Assembly (NCBI GenBank): GCA_015039315.1 | Contig: WIDE01000105.1 | Coordinates: 49,424-113,423, forward strand | Reading direction: 5' to 3' | Source of the DNA: Clavulina sp. PMI_390 | Taxonomy: Eukaryota; Basidiomycota; Agaricomycetes; Cantharellales; Hydnaceae | DNA: 64,000 nucleotides | Shown: positions 36,201 through 46,986 of the stretch, piece by piece | How the letters are laid out: the number at the start of each line of letters is the position of its first letter | Numbering within the stretch: the stretch's first letter is position 1 | Notes under the pieces: generated by a model | What the model saw: the letters and a program-made list of their open reading frames with translations, nothing else | Told to the model about the DNA's origin: nothing | Database searches by the model: none | Program-made: the position numbers and the translations under genes

Positions 36201-39200
36201 AAGATTTTCTTCAAGAAGTGAGTATCGGCAATTCAGTTGCATCAGGGTCAGTTGGTTAATTGATTCACACACAGACTGAGATGCTGGATGGGTATCGTCG
36301 CGCAACAGACGATGCGGTTCCAATCCCCTCGGCACCAGTCGACCCTTCCGAGGATCAAACCATTGGCTTTCACAACGCGCAATTTACCTGGGCTGCAGAG
36401 GAGTCCAAGAGCATATCGCCCGGTGCCCTGACTCCTGGCTCTTCGCCCGTTCGCAATGGGAACCGGCGCACCTTCACACTTCGCATTCCTGGCAAGGTTT
36501 CCTTTGAACAAGGCGGCCTCAATATTGTTGTGGGCCCTACAGGTGCGGGAAAAACGAGTGTGCTCTTGTCCCTGTTAGGCGAAATGCACTTCATACCGGA
36601 AGAGGTTGGCTCTTGGTATAATCTTCCACGCTCTGGAGGAGTCGCGTTTTGTCCTCAAGAGGCCTGGATTATGAATGAAACCATAAGGGTTAGTGATGGG
36701 CGATTGCAGAGCCATACAAAATACTTACTGATCATTACGCGTTGACTGAATTCTTTTGCAGGACAACATCTTGTTTGGGGAACCGTATCAAGAGACTCGG
36801 TATAAGCAAGGTTGGATTCTAGTCAAATTTCCCTTCTTTACATCACATTCTGAGATCGCTACCTCGCGCATCCAGTTCTGAAGGAATGCGCGCTGGAACA
36901 GGATCTAAAGTTGTTCTCGGTTGGTTTTGCCCTCTTTCTCTATGCGGTCGCCGTTTGACGAGATCGAGTATAGGCCGGTGACAAAACAGAGGTGGGAGAG
37001 CGAGGATTGACCCTGAGGTATTTTATGGATCAAAGATTGTTATTCGCGTTCTTCTTATCGTTCCTCGTCTATCGTGAAAATTAGTGGGGGCCAAAAAGTG
37101 AGTTATACATCATACCGTTATTCCTGCCATGTCGTCTTACCGACTATGACAGGCACGAATCAGTCTAGCACGCGCTGTGTACTCCAGTGTGAGTCCTTGG
37201 GTTTCAGGTTGGCATTTGAAAGCCTCAACTTATCCAAATTATACAGGCACAAATCGTACTCCTGGACGACGTACTAGCGGCTCTAGATGTCCATACCGCT
37301 CGTTGGGTTGTGGAGAAGTGTTTGAACGGAACCCTTCTCCGTCAGAGAACGGTAATCCTCGTGACGCATAACATTCCCCTCGTTGCAAGGTTTGTTCGTC
37401 AGACGATTGGTGTATCTACCTCCGGACACGTCTCAGTGCGGGCCTCGGACGCCCTTGCTGAAGCATTGAAGCCGGGGACTGAAGACGAGCTGGACGAGAG
37501 GTTCACAGAGATGCCAAAAGACGAGACCTCGACGTCTGCAAGTGGAAAGTTGATCGCAGATGAAGAGGTAGTTCTAGGGAGTGTCAGCTATTCAGCTCGT
37601 AAGCCTGAAACCGCCAGTAATAGCCGTGACCGTACTCACCATGTACTGCTTGTAGTTGGGATGTTCTTCAAGGCAATGGGGGGATCACTTTACTGGGTGA
37701 TCTACCTCGGGATGGCGTCTATCGTCGAGCTGCTGAACATGTACGTCCACCCCTGTTTGCTTCGTTGAATAGGGATGCTAAATGTCTATCGTTCCAGCTT
37801 CCAAATATGGTGGCTTGGTCGCTGGGGCGAAGAGTATGAGACGCACATACCACAGGAAGTCAATGTGTTATAGTATGTGAACCCGATCCTCCTCATTCCC
37901 CGACGTGAGCTGATGTCGCCCCGGAATCCCAATTTATACAGCTACCTTGGAATCTTTGCATTAATCGTCTTTGTTGTTACTTTGACTTTTGCGCTGAGTC
38001 AAGTGGTATGGATACACGGAAGCATGAACGCTTCACGCTCCATGCACGCTTCGCTGTCCAGGTCAATCCTTCACACCACACTCCGCTTCCTTGATCGCAC
38101 TCCCGTAGGGCGCATCTTGCAGCGATTCACACAAGATATTAGCTCAGTCGACGGCATACTAGCATCACGTATCAACTATGTGCTTCAGTTCACTTTCACG
38201 CTAGTCCAAAAGCTGCTGGCAATTCTCTATTTTACCCCAGCTTTCGTGCTACCTGCTGTGACCTTGGGTATTCTTGGAGGGGTAGTGGGACAGATATATA
38301 TCAAAGCCCAGATGCCTGTCAAACGGTTCGTGCGATCTTCAAGAGCCCAGCGCTGCGTGCCCATGAGACATTTCCCTTATGTCATTACTAATGCGTGCTT
38401 CATTAGTGAAATGAGCCTTGCTCGCGCCCCTGTGCTGAGTCACTTTGGGGCTTCTATTCAAGGACTCACCTCCATTCGGGCATACGATGCCCAGAGACGA
38501 TTTATCAATGGTTCGTTGTACTTTCCTTAGGTATTCGAAAGTTCATCACTAAAATTGCCATTGGTTGGTATGTTGATATGTAGAGTCTCTCCGGCGCATC
38601 GATCGGTACTCGCGGGTTGCCCGCCCATTCTGGAACCTGAATCGGTACGTTATTCTTGGACTGAATTGACAACTCCATATGATACTCATGCTCTGGTGTG
38701 CCCCGCCCCCTAGATGGGTCGGTCTTCGGATTGATGTCCTTGGAGGATTCTTCTCGTCCCTCCTCGCCGCGTAAGTGAACCCCTCCTCCAGGCTGTTAAA
38801 TATGCTAGAGCTTTGCCCTTCTTCATTAGATATCTCGTGCTTTTCAAGAAACCGAATGCCTCAGCAATCGGATTCCAACTTAATATGTCCTTTGCGTTGA
38901 CAGAGGTATTTTTCTACTGGTGAGTCCAGGCGCAAATAGTCTTCGTTTCATTGGATAAAACTCATTTTGCACTGTTCGTCAGGGTACGACTATTCAACCA
39001 GGTCCAGGTGGAAGGTTTGTCAGATCTCAATAGCGCTGATGGTGCTTCATTCTGATATGTTGAACTGTAGGAAACAGTGTCGAGAGGATAGAGCAATACA
39101 TCAACATTGAGCAGGAGCTCGAGCCTAGCACAGGCAGGCAGCCACCAGCGGCATGGCCTACGAGTGCCCAGCTTCGCGTTGAGAAACTCTCCGCTCGATA

Positions 39201-40177
39201 TTCTCCCGATGGTCCAGACGTTCTTCGGAATATATCGTTCAACTGTTCATCAGGAGAGAAAGTTGGCATCGGTGAGCCTGATCCCCCTGACCAATACCTG
39301 GTACAGGACTGACCCCAGTCGACTATGCTCAGTTGGCCGCACCGGCTCTGGGAAAAGTTCATTAACATTAGCGTAAGCCAAGTGTTTCAGGTCAGCTGTG
39401 ACCCCGTCTAATATTTGTATATCATAGGATACTCCGCCTAATCCCGACCCAAGGAGATGTCTTGTACGATGGCATTTCAACTAAAAAGCTCAACCTTGAT
39501 GCACTAAGACTAAACATCACCATAATACCCCAACAGCCTGAGCTGATGGTGAGCAGGGGATAATTCTTCCCCTGGTTTAGCTTGCATGTCTAACATCGTT
39601 CGCGATACACAGTCGGGTTCCATCCGACAAAACCTTGATCCGTTCGAGGAACATGATGACGCAGAGCTGAACGATGCTCTACGATCATCTGGCCTGTTTA
39701 ACCTCCAAGAAGATCTTCCGATAGAGGAGCGAATCAACCTCGATACTATGGTGGGAACCTCAGGCGGAAACTTTTCTCTCGGGCAACGACAGATCATTGC
39801 TCTTGCGCGAGCCCTTGTCCGCCGGAGTAAGATATTGATTCTCGATGAGGCTACGGCTTCTATGGGTTAGTGACTCATCACGACTGGTCGACCACTACAT
39901 CAATACTCACTTTATTGCAGATCACAAAACCGATGCTCTGATCCAGACATCGTTGCGTACACAATTCAAGGACTGCACGGTTCTGACGATTGCACACCGA
40001 TTACAGACAATCATGGATTCAGACAAGATCCTCGTTCTGGATTCAGGAAATCTCGCGGAATTCGACTCGCCAAGCGAACTCCTTGCACGGGAAGGATCCA
40101 TATTCCGCGAAATGGTAGATGGGAGTGGCGATGGAGAGACACTTCGTGCTTTAGTTGGGACGCACGCCACACACTGA
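33282..40177 (+). CDS. ABCC/MRP-type full ABC transporter, copy 2
   Basis: Paralogue of the ABC gene at 15-22 kb, pointing the other way. Exon 1 (ATG at 33282) encodes [14 protein letters not shown] and joins through a 52-nt intron (33323-33374) to [19 protein letters not shown]. Then come TMD0-like helices, [42 protein letters not shown]1 and an acidic Ala/Ser/Thr insert (34,880-35,160) before [19 protein letters not shown]1 has Walker [10 protein letters not shown] and [11 protein letters not shown]. Its LSGGQKAR signature is split by the 13-nt exon 37085-37097, and Walker B is [11 protein letters not shown]. The linker holds [19 protein letters not shown], then TMD2 with [21 protein letters not shown]2 has [27 protein letters not shown] and TIAHRL, ending VGTHATH. 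Intron positions track copy 1. Likely an organic-anion or conjugate exporter. Confidence 0.92.
37085..37097 (+). other. 13-nt micro-exon encoding the NBD1 signature (copy 2)
   Basis: Exon T-GGG-GGC-CAA-AAA between acceptor aaaattag and donor gtgagt. It joins CTG-AG upstream and GCA-CGA downstream to give LSGGQKAR. Same length and phase as the exon at 18422-18434 in the paralogue. Confidence 0.8.
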
Positions 40178-40329
40178 ACTTGCTCATATTGTTGTTACTT
40201 TTACAAGCTATTCCCACTGTATCGATAATGACCTTCATGTCCTTTTGTGCAACAACGACTGACGCTGTTATATATTGGGAACGGGGCTGGGTGTATGGAA
40301 CATGTTCATCTCTGACAACAATCCGTAAC

Positions 40330-41538
40330 ATGTACCGCCTTCCTTTTGAGCTGGTTGCTTGTATCCTCGAAGATGTTATCCAGCAGGAGGCTCCAGACCA
40401 GCTTGGTCTTCTCCGTGCCATCCGGTTATCCTCAGTATCTTCCTACTTTCGGAGCGTTGCGCTATCCATTCCCAGTCTGTGGGCTCAGCTTGTGATCACC
40501 TCACCTGGACGCACACCACCTAGAGTGGCGATAGAAGTTCTACGAGAAATTCTTGATCGCTCAGCAAGCTCGCCTTTGAGTTTGACAGCCCACTTCGCTA
40601 AGCTTGACCAAAACCTTCTTCCGGAATACACTGTGTTGATCAAGAAATCGCTATGGCGGTGTCGCTCCTTACGAATGACCGGATTATCCGACGTTCACAG
40701 TCGTGCACTCTTCCCTCTGGAGTCATCCATGCTATATCTGGAACATATCTTCCTCTCAGCCCCACTGCTGGTCCGGTTCGTGCTCATGCTAAGTGGGGTT
40801 GTCCCCCCCAAACTTCGCACTGTGCATACTTCAAACATCCATTTCAGTGTGTTTGAGCACATAGCTCCAGAGAAACTATGCAATGTTCACTACGCTGCTC
40901 CGGGTCGCGAAACTAGCGGCCTTCCTTTTCTGCGCCTTTGCACAGAGTTGACACACCTCTGCATCCATGCATCGTCGCTTGAACCCATCGCTTATACCCC
41001 GCCTCCTATCCTTCTTCCGAACCTCATATATCTCATGGCGCCCGACTGCCTATATCATCTCAAATTCAATGTACCCAAGCTCAAACATTTGGGCTGTCAA
41101 GGGCTGAGGGCAGATATGTGCGCTTCCCGACTCCCAAAGTTGGACCGCCTTACACTCGTTTCTCCTGCCCCTACAGCATCTTATGCATGGGGGTCTCCCT
41201 CCTGGCTCAACGGAATTCATACTTTGGCTGTAGTGGACTTGACAGATTTGGATGGCGTTGTCAACATCATTCTGTCTCGTGGCAGCGGGCCAGAGCACCC
41301 ATGGGTGTTTCCAAACATCCAAAGCTTCATTATTGGCCTTTCATTTATGTCCGCCACAAGCCAGTACGTTTTGGACTTCATGGCCCAGCGGGTTTGTCGC
41401 CTATTGCGGAGGCGTCCAGGCATCACAGTACAATGTCAAGCAGAGCTGAGGGGGGCTGTCAGGAAGGCTCTGCGAAATCCGTTCTGGTACAATGCTCGAC
41501 TTGCTGAACTGACAGATCCGTTTGTTCAAGACTGGTGA
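40330..41538 (+). CDS. F-box protein 2
   Basis: Intronless gene of 402 residues, 152 bp after the ABC copy 2 stop. The F-box starts at the very N-terminus: MYRLPFELVACILEDVIQQE, then LRAIRLSSVSSYFRSVALSIPSLWAQL, the typical order of LPxE...I...VS..wr...P.LW. The remainder has weak leucine-rich repeats (LYLEHIFLS, LTHLCIHASS, LPNLIYLMAPD, VPKLKHLGC, LPKLDRLTLV). Start choice: the ATG at 40330 places the F-box where mushroom F-box proteins often have it, and the upstream in-frame extension is hydrophobic 3'-UTR-like sequence. Presumed SCF ubiquitin-ligase adaptor, target unknown. Only distantly similar to the F-box gene at 23-25 kb. Confidence 0.82.
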   Translation: MYRLPFELVACILEDVIQQEAPDQLGLLRAIRLSSVSSYFRSVALSIPSLWAQLVITSPGRTPPRVAIEVLREILDRSASSPLSLTAHFAKLDQNLLPEYTVLIKKSLWRCRSLRMTGLSDVHSRALFPLESSMLYLEHIFLSAPLLVRFVLMLSGVVPPKLRTVHTSNIHFSVFEHIAPEKLCNVHYAAPGRETSGLPFLRLCTELTHLCIHASSLEPIAYTPPPILLPNLIYLMAPDCLYHLKFNVPKLKHLGCQGLRADMCASRLPKLDRLTLVSPAPTASYAWGSPSWLNGIHTLAVVDLTDLDGVVNIILSRGSGPEHPWVFPNIQSFIIGLSFMSATSQYVLDFMAQRVCRLLRRRPGITVQCQAELRGAVRKALRNPFWYNARLAELTDPFVQDW

Positions 41539-41986
41539 TCTATTGATCGGCACCGTTTGTGTTTTGTGTGCCCGCGCGGTTTCCCATGATCTGTCTACCC
41601 TTGCATGCAGGCAAAAGGTCTTGCCTGAATATCACAGTCACCTACGTAGTTTTCAGAACCACTCTTGCCATGAACTCTGCTAGCATAGAAAGAGGCAACC
41701 GATTCACAGTTATTTCAATGAGATTGCTGCTCATTTTTCTCAATATGACCGGTTTCAGATGTAGGTGATAGTCATGACTTTTGTTCAACGAGTGACGAGG
41801 GTTTTCAGCCTCAGCACAGTGTGCTTATTATGGTGGCGAAAACGAAACAAGGATTGGATGGGAAGCTAGCTCCGGACGAATCAAACATAGGAAGGCATAT
41901 AAAAGCAGTAGGAGGGTCGAGCGATTAGCAAGTGAATTAAGAGGGTCTTTGCATTGAGAAGGGAAGGCGCGTGAATTAATGCACAT
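41539..41986. other. convergent intergenic region
   Basis: 448 bp between the stops of F-box 2 (+) and COX subunit VIa (-). Expected to hold both 3' UTRs. No gene or repeat seen. Confidence 0.35.
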
Positions 41987-42689
41987 CTACTCGCTCGACA
42001 TATCCTTGTTAACCTGTAAATGAAGAGGAACAATGAAGACTTGTTAGTGAAGGGTCCACAGAAAGGGAAGTGACTAGACACAAACCTCTGGGTTGAAGAA
42101 CAGGCTGTTCATTCCCCAAGGGAAGGGCTTCCCTCGCTTGTTGAGCCAGGCATAGTTGGGGGTCTCGACCTCGCCATGCTCGTGCTTCTCATGGGCCATG
42201 TGCGCGTGGTGGGCATCTTCTACGGTCTTGACGTAGTACCCGATACCGACAACTGTCACACAACCAAATGGTGAGTAAAGAAAAGGTCAAAAATTGCTTG
42301 AGATACTCACGAGCAGGGATGCAGGCATAAAGGCTATCGTATACAGAGAAGAGTGGTAAAAAAAATGGGTGGAATGATATTAGCTTCTCCAATCCTAACG
42401 AGCTCATTGGATCGAGCCATGAGTATCCTACCTGACGTTCTTCCACAGCTTGGTGGTGCCTAAAATATACCGAAGTGATATATATAATGAGAAACACTCA
42501 AATACCTCATGCGAATTGTCAAAACGCACCGGCAGCATGATCCTGGACGGCCTGGCGTTGGGCAATCCACTCTTCACCGGTGGGGACATATCCAGGGGGG
42601 TGCTCGGCAGCCTTAGCGGCATAACGACGAGTTTGCTGAACGCGGGCGACACGGACGCCTCGCGCAAGAGTGCGAGCAGGGAGCGACAT
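41987..42689 (-). CDS. COX13: cytochrome c oxidase subunit VIa
   Basis: Nuclear-encoded inner-membrane subunit of complex IV. Exon 1 (from ATG 42689) is a mitochondrial presequence (MSLPARTLARGVRVARVQQT) followed by AAEHPPGYVPTGEEW. Small exons follow: one gives GTTKLWKNVS, a 23-nt exon gives LYACIPAL, a main exon gives VGIGYYVKTVEDAHHAHMAH, then YAWLNKRGKPFPWGMNSLFF with NPE, and a final exon encodes VNKDMSSE. The RxKPFPWGxNSLFFNPE box is diagnostic for subunit VIa. The length of about 130 residues is normal. An upstream in-frame ATG at 42803 exists, but the one at 42689 directly begins a good presequence. A CACGTG element lies 54 bp upstream. Confidence 0.92.
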
Positions 42690-42742
42690 GGCAAGTGAGG
42701 TGGGTGTTGGTGGACGACGTGAAATTCCCGAGGTCTCCCGAC

Positions 42743-42748
42743 CACGTG
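42743..42748. promoter_or_regulatory. E-box (CACGTG) upstream of COX13
   Basis: Palindromic CACGTG within accacgtgac, 54-59 nt upstream of the COX13 ATG. In fungi this core is bound by bHLH factors of the Cbf1/Tye7 type. The same 10-mer occurs at 22806-22815 upstream of ABC transporter copy 1. Confidence 0.4.
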
Positions 42749-42931
42749 ACCTGCTCTGGCGCTTCCACACATTCCGCATCGAGGTGCCCTGAGCAGCGAG
42801 CAAGCATATACTATTTCTAAAGGCATGATAAGAGCTCTAACGTACAAGTTATGGTGTATATGAATGCATATGTAGTTACAATAGGGCCATAGGGAGGAAT
42901 TGGATGAGACCTGGACTGGTACACAAAAAAA

Positions 42932-45141
42932 TCACCAGGAATCAAAGTTCCCGAAGCCAAGTTTACGCTTTTTCTTTGCATCATCGGCACCAGAAAGATC
43001 TTCCGCCTTCTTGGCCCCAGCGGCTGCTGCACCGCCACTCAAGTATTTCCCGACTCCCGACCCAGAGGCTGCTCCTGACCCCGCTGATGACGAGTCCTTG
43101 TCTTTTCCAAGCTTGACCCCGAACCAGTTGACATCGTCCCGCTCCTTGCGCTTCTTCGAGTTGGACTGTGCACCCGCTGATGATGAATCGACAGAGATAC
43201 CCCTAGTGAGGCCACCGCCATCCTGGGATAATTGACCCTTGGCTTGCAGCCTTTTGGCGAGCTTTTGTTTGTAGTCTTGGAACGGATCTTGATAGCTGGA
43301 TAGTTATTGTATAGTTAGTAAGCGAGCTGGGCAGTGAGAAAGAGTGTGGAAATGGGATGGCGCTTACATTACGACCTCTTCAATGAGAATGGGTTTCGCG
43401 GGTGTGTCAGTCTTGCCTTCCCTTGGGACCTGCTCGATGGCGGCGAGGACCTCTTCACCTCCAACGAGTTTCCCAAACACCGTGTGCTTGCCATCCAGAT
43501 GCGGTGTGGCACGGAACGTAATGAAGAACTGGGACCTGAAAATTGCAATAAGTTACAGCGTGAGCTCCAAGACCAGCACGAGGGGCGACCAATCATCAAC
43601 GTACCCGTTCGTTCCCAACCCTTTGTTCGCCATACTGAGCATCCCTCGCTCGGTATGCTTTTCAGCACCCTTCAGATCATATTCGTCTCGGAAAGGTGTC
43701 CCCCAGTAGGATTCACCTCCCCGCCCAGTTCCGGTTGGATCGCCTCCTTGGACCTGTATGACCCAGAGATTAGTTTGGACCGCAATGATATGCCTGACGT
43801 GACACACCATGAACCCGGGTATCAGGCGATGGAATGGGCAGTTGTCGTACTTCCCTTGACGCGCTAACATCAGGAAATTGTAACATGTTTTTGGAGCCTG
43901 GAGAGTGCGAGAATATCATGAGATAAGCTACAGTATACGAGACAACAAATACGGAGCATACCTTCTCGCAAAAGAGTTCCAGATTCAAACTTCCACCCAT
44001 ATTCGTGACCATCCGGACGTATGCCCTCTTCTTCGCCCGGTCTTTCTCCTTCTTGACTATCATTATATCGTCGTACATGAGCTCCTCTTCGTCAAATAGC
44101 GCGACATCGGTCTCCGTCATCGGGGCGATGGCAGTTGACGTCAAGGAGGCACCGGTGTTGCCAGATGAGTAGGGTGACGCGTTATCTAGTAAGGAAAGAT
44201 ATCGTCAGGTAAACCAGGACGCCGAGCTCGGACCAAGAGTTTACGAACAAGGTTGGGCAGCCTTAGCTAGTGGGCCCTTCTTAGCGGCCGCTGAAGTATC
44301 GGCGGCTTTTGACGTCGATGCGACCTGGACCAAAGCTGGCTGTCAGCACCACGACAAGAATAATGCGACTTGACTGCTCACAGGCTGTGTTTTGCTGCTG
44401 GAAGCCACCGGGGCTGGGGTAGATTTGGGGATGTCGCTGAATCCATGAGGATCCTGCAAGGTGATGATATCATCTCTGCAAAGTGGGGGAGGTCAAAATA
44501 AGCACGGAATAACAATACTGACAACAGACGAACTTCTTGAAGTCAACATCAGATACAAGGTCCTTGCCGGATGCAGAGAACTGTTTCACGCTTTCGGCGA
44601 GGAATACGTTGCCAGTTGTAGCGATTGCTACTATATGAGAATGCTCCGAGAAAATCTTGAATGTGACTGGGTCATTGAGCTCCCCGTTGGCATTCTTCGA
44701 GTAATTGAGCTTGATGAGCTGTGAAGGATCGAGGGGGTTGCCGCTTATGGGATGGGTGTTATTATGCTCTCTGAATAGACAGGTCATTGGTGAGCAACAA
44801 GAACCATGGGTGGTAAACGGAAGGACGCATAACTTACTTGAGCCATGGTATGATATTGAGCAAGTCGAATACGGTACCCGTCCCGTCGCTTTCTCGGGCA
44901 CACACGGGATGCGTGAACGGTTGAAGAGATAGTGCACAACAGTCAAAAGGAACGCGTGAACCCGGATGTGGTGCCTGGGCCTTTCTGGATGAGTCGCGTG
45001 AGCGACGACGAGCTTAGGTGCCGTGCGAGGCTCATGAGGAAGAACGCACTGTTTATGCCCAGAAGACGCGCTGTGTTGCCCAAGAGCGCCAGAATGTTCA
45101 GCATGGGTGATGTAGAGTTTGTCGTTCGCGCCGTGACCCAT
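42932..45141 (-). CDS. peptidyl-prolyl cis-trans isomerase, PPIL2/Cyp60 type (U-box cyclophilin)
   Basis: Nuclear spliceosome-associated cyclophilin with a U-box. The N-terminus [20 protein letters not shown] matches the PPIL2 start (DKMYITxxEYxxxxGG). A U-box-like region follows: [51 protein letters not shown]. Next come [17 protein letters not shown] and [11 protein letters not shown]; a Ser/Ala linker; and [20 protein letters not shown]. The cyclophilin domain runs from [13 protein letters not shown] through [31 protein letters not shown] loop (here [11 protein letters not shown]), [20 protein letters not shown] and [15 protein letters not shown]. The catalytic Arg (FHRL) is present. The tail has [15 protein letters not shown] and KKKRKLGFG. 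Introns are in phase. Divergent from eIF3h by 269 bp. Confidence 0.9.
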
Positions 45142-45410
45142 GGCTGGTACAGTGGTGGCACAAGTCAAGTAGAGTCGATTATGATAATATGGAGCCGCTG
45201 CTTATGGCTACTATAGAGTTATCAGAAGACTTCGGTTGAGATGTTAATGCTGAAATCCGAGTCAAGAGTAGACTTTTCCACTTGTGGAATTGGGCTGTGT
45301 GAGGGAAGGGTATCTTGGGCTTAGCGCCTGACTCTTCGGCATTTTCCGCTTCATTCCTCACCTGCAAGAGCCACAACTTGCTCTTTTCTGGCTTTCTGAA
45401 TCATCTTATA
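45142..45410. promoter_or_regulatory. bidirectional promoter, PPIL2-type cyclophilin / eIF3h
   Basis: 269 bp between divergent ATGs of two core RNA-metabolism genes. No clear TATA box; a short pyrimidine-rich stretch precedes eIF3h. Confidence 0.4.
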
Positions 45411-46765
45411 ATGGCATCTTATACTCAGGCTGCTCTCGTGGCCCAACAAGCTGCCAATGCCGCTGCCCCAGCAGTCGCAGCACCTGTCGCAGAAAAAATT
45501 CCTCCATCTATGGCCAAATTCATCGATGTCGAGGCAGAAATTCCAGTCACCAATGTCCAACTTGACGGCCTGGTTCGCATCTAGTGCTTCGATCGAATAT
45601 TGGGGCTTCATTTTAACTGGGGGCTACACTATTGTCTTCGTCGTTCTTAGGTGGTCACAAAAATCATCAAGCATGCCCGCGAGTCAACTTCATCAGCCAA
45701 CGGCGTACTCCTCGGCATCGATCTCGATGGGACATTAGAAGTCTCCAACTCCTTCGCTCTCCCGCCATCTAGTACTGATGAGGAACAAAAAGCTGCTAGT
45801 GAGTATCACGGATCGGATGGACCACTGACTTGGCCGATCTGACCTTTTTATCAAGGCAGCCGCTACGAACTGAGCATGCTACGTGTGCTAAAAGAGGCTC
45901 AATATGACGACAGCCTCGTTGGATTCTATCTGTCCACTGCTCTAGGTGCTTTCATGCGCCAATCTTGGCTCACTGTGCAGGCTGCTCGTTACGAGTCGCT
46001 ACGCCAAGGTGGAATAGTGCTGGTGCATGGTAAGTGGCTTCCCATACACCATATTATGGGGAAAACGCGCTGATATCCCCTTTTTATACTGACAGACGCA
46101 TCGCATTCTCACCACGCCAACCCCTCAATACGAGCCTTTAGGTTGACCAAAGCTTTCCTAGAGGCTTACAAGGCCAACAAGTTCAACAGCCAGAGGTTAG
46201 TCTTCCCACTTCCCGCCCGCACCGAGCTCCCGAACGCTGCTAATGACCCTGCCATGTTTTTATCAGCTTGCTCGATAATCAGCTCACCTTCGCAACTATC
46301 CTGGAAGAGCTCCCACTGACTATCCGCACCTCCCCCCTCCTCAGTGCCTATCTCGAGACCCTGAGCTCACCCTCTTCCTCCTCATCATCCAGCCTCTCTC
46401 CCTCTTACACCCACCTCGACGGGCTCCCCCAAGCTCACCTCACACGCGCTATGGACTCCCTCCTCGACACAATGGAGACGTACCGCACAGAAGAGAACAA
46501 TGTCGGGTTCCAAGCGCGTCAGATCGCCCGTGAGCGCGCTCGTGCAGAGGCGTATGTCCAGAAGCGCAAGGACGAAAATGCTATGCGCGTTGCGCAGGGC
46601 TTGACACCGCTGCCTGAAGAGGATGTGACGCGGTTGTTCAAGATCCCGGCTGACCCGAGTCGGCTGGACACAACGTTGCTGCTAGGCCAGATGGACACGT
46701 ATGCGACAAACATGGAGACTGGGAGTGCGGCTGCGATGGTATCGATGTATGCTTCCCTTGCATGA
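45411..46765 (+). CDS. translation initiation factor eIF3 subunit h
   Basis: MPN-domain subunit of eIF3, which helps load mRNA and Met-tRNA onto the 40S subunit. Five exons and about 340 residues. The Ala-rich N-terminus (MASYTQAALVAQQAANAAAP) is followed by the MPN domain: VQLDGLVVTKIIKHARES, GVLLGIDLDGTLEVSNSFAL, MLRVLKEAQYDDSLVGFYLS, and the pair GIVLVH and DASHSHHANPSIRAFRLTKA. The GWYxS position reads GFYLSTALGAF. The JAMM metal-binding residues are not conserved, as expected for the non-catalytic eIF3h. The second half has TFATILEELPLTIRTSPLL, a Ser-rich loop, and a conserved helix YRTEENNVGFQARQIARERA. The ending reads LLLGQMDTYATNMETGSAAA. Confidence 0.92.
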
Positions 46766-46986
46766 TATTCCAGCATTGTTGTACTTCCAGTAGATTGCTA
46801 TGTACTTGTTCCATGTGCCATAATCGTATGGCCCGCCTCCTTTGCCGTTCATCGCGCTTGCTGGAACAAGATACTAAACGTTGTAGAAATAGGATTTATA
46901 GGAGTATGATAGGTATTGATGATTACAATGTTGATGATGAGTAAATGGCAAAGCCAAGTCCGTACACGCCCAACAACGGGCGTTTC

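Noticed and set aside
15349..40177. The two ABC genes as arms of a recent large inverted repeat
   Set aside because: Similarity is confined to coding domains; introns, inserts and flanks differ, and the F-box neighbours are not mirror images.
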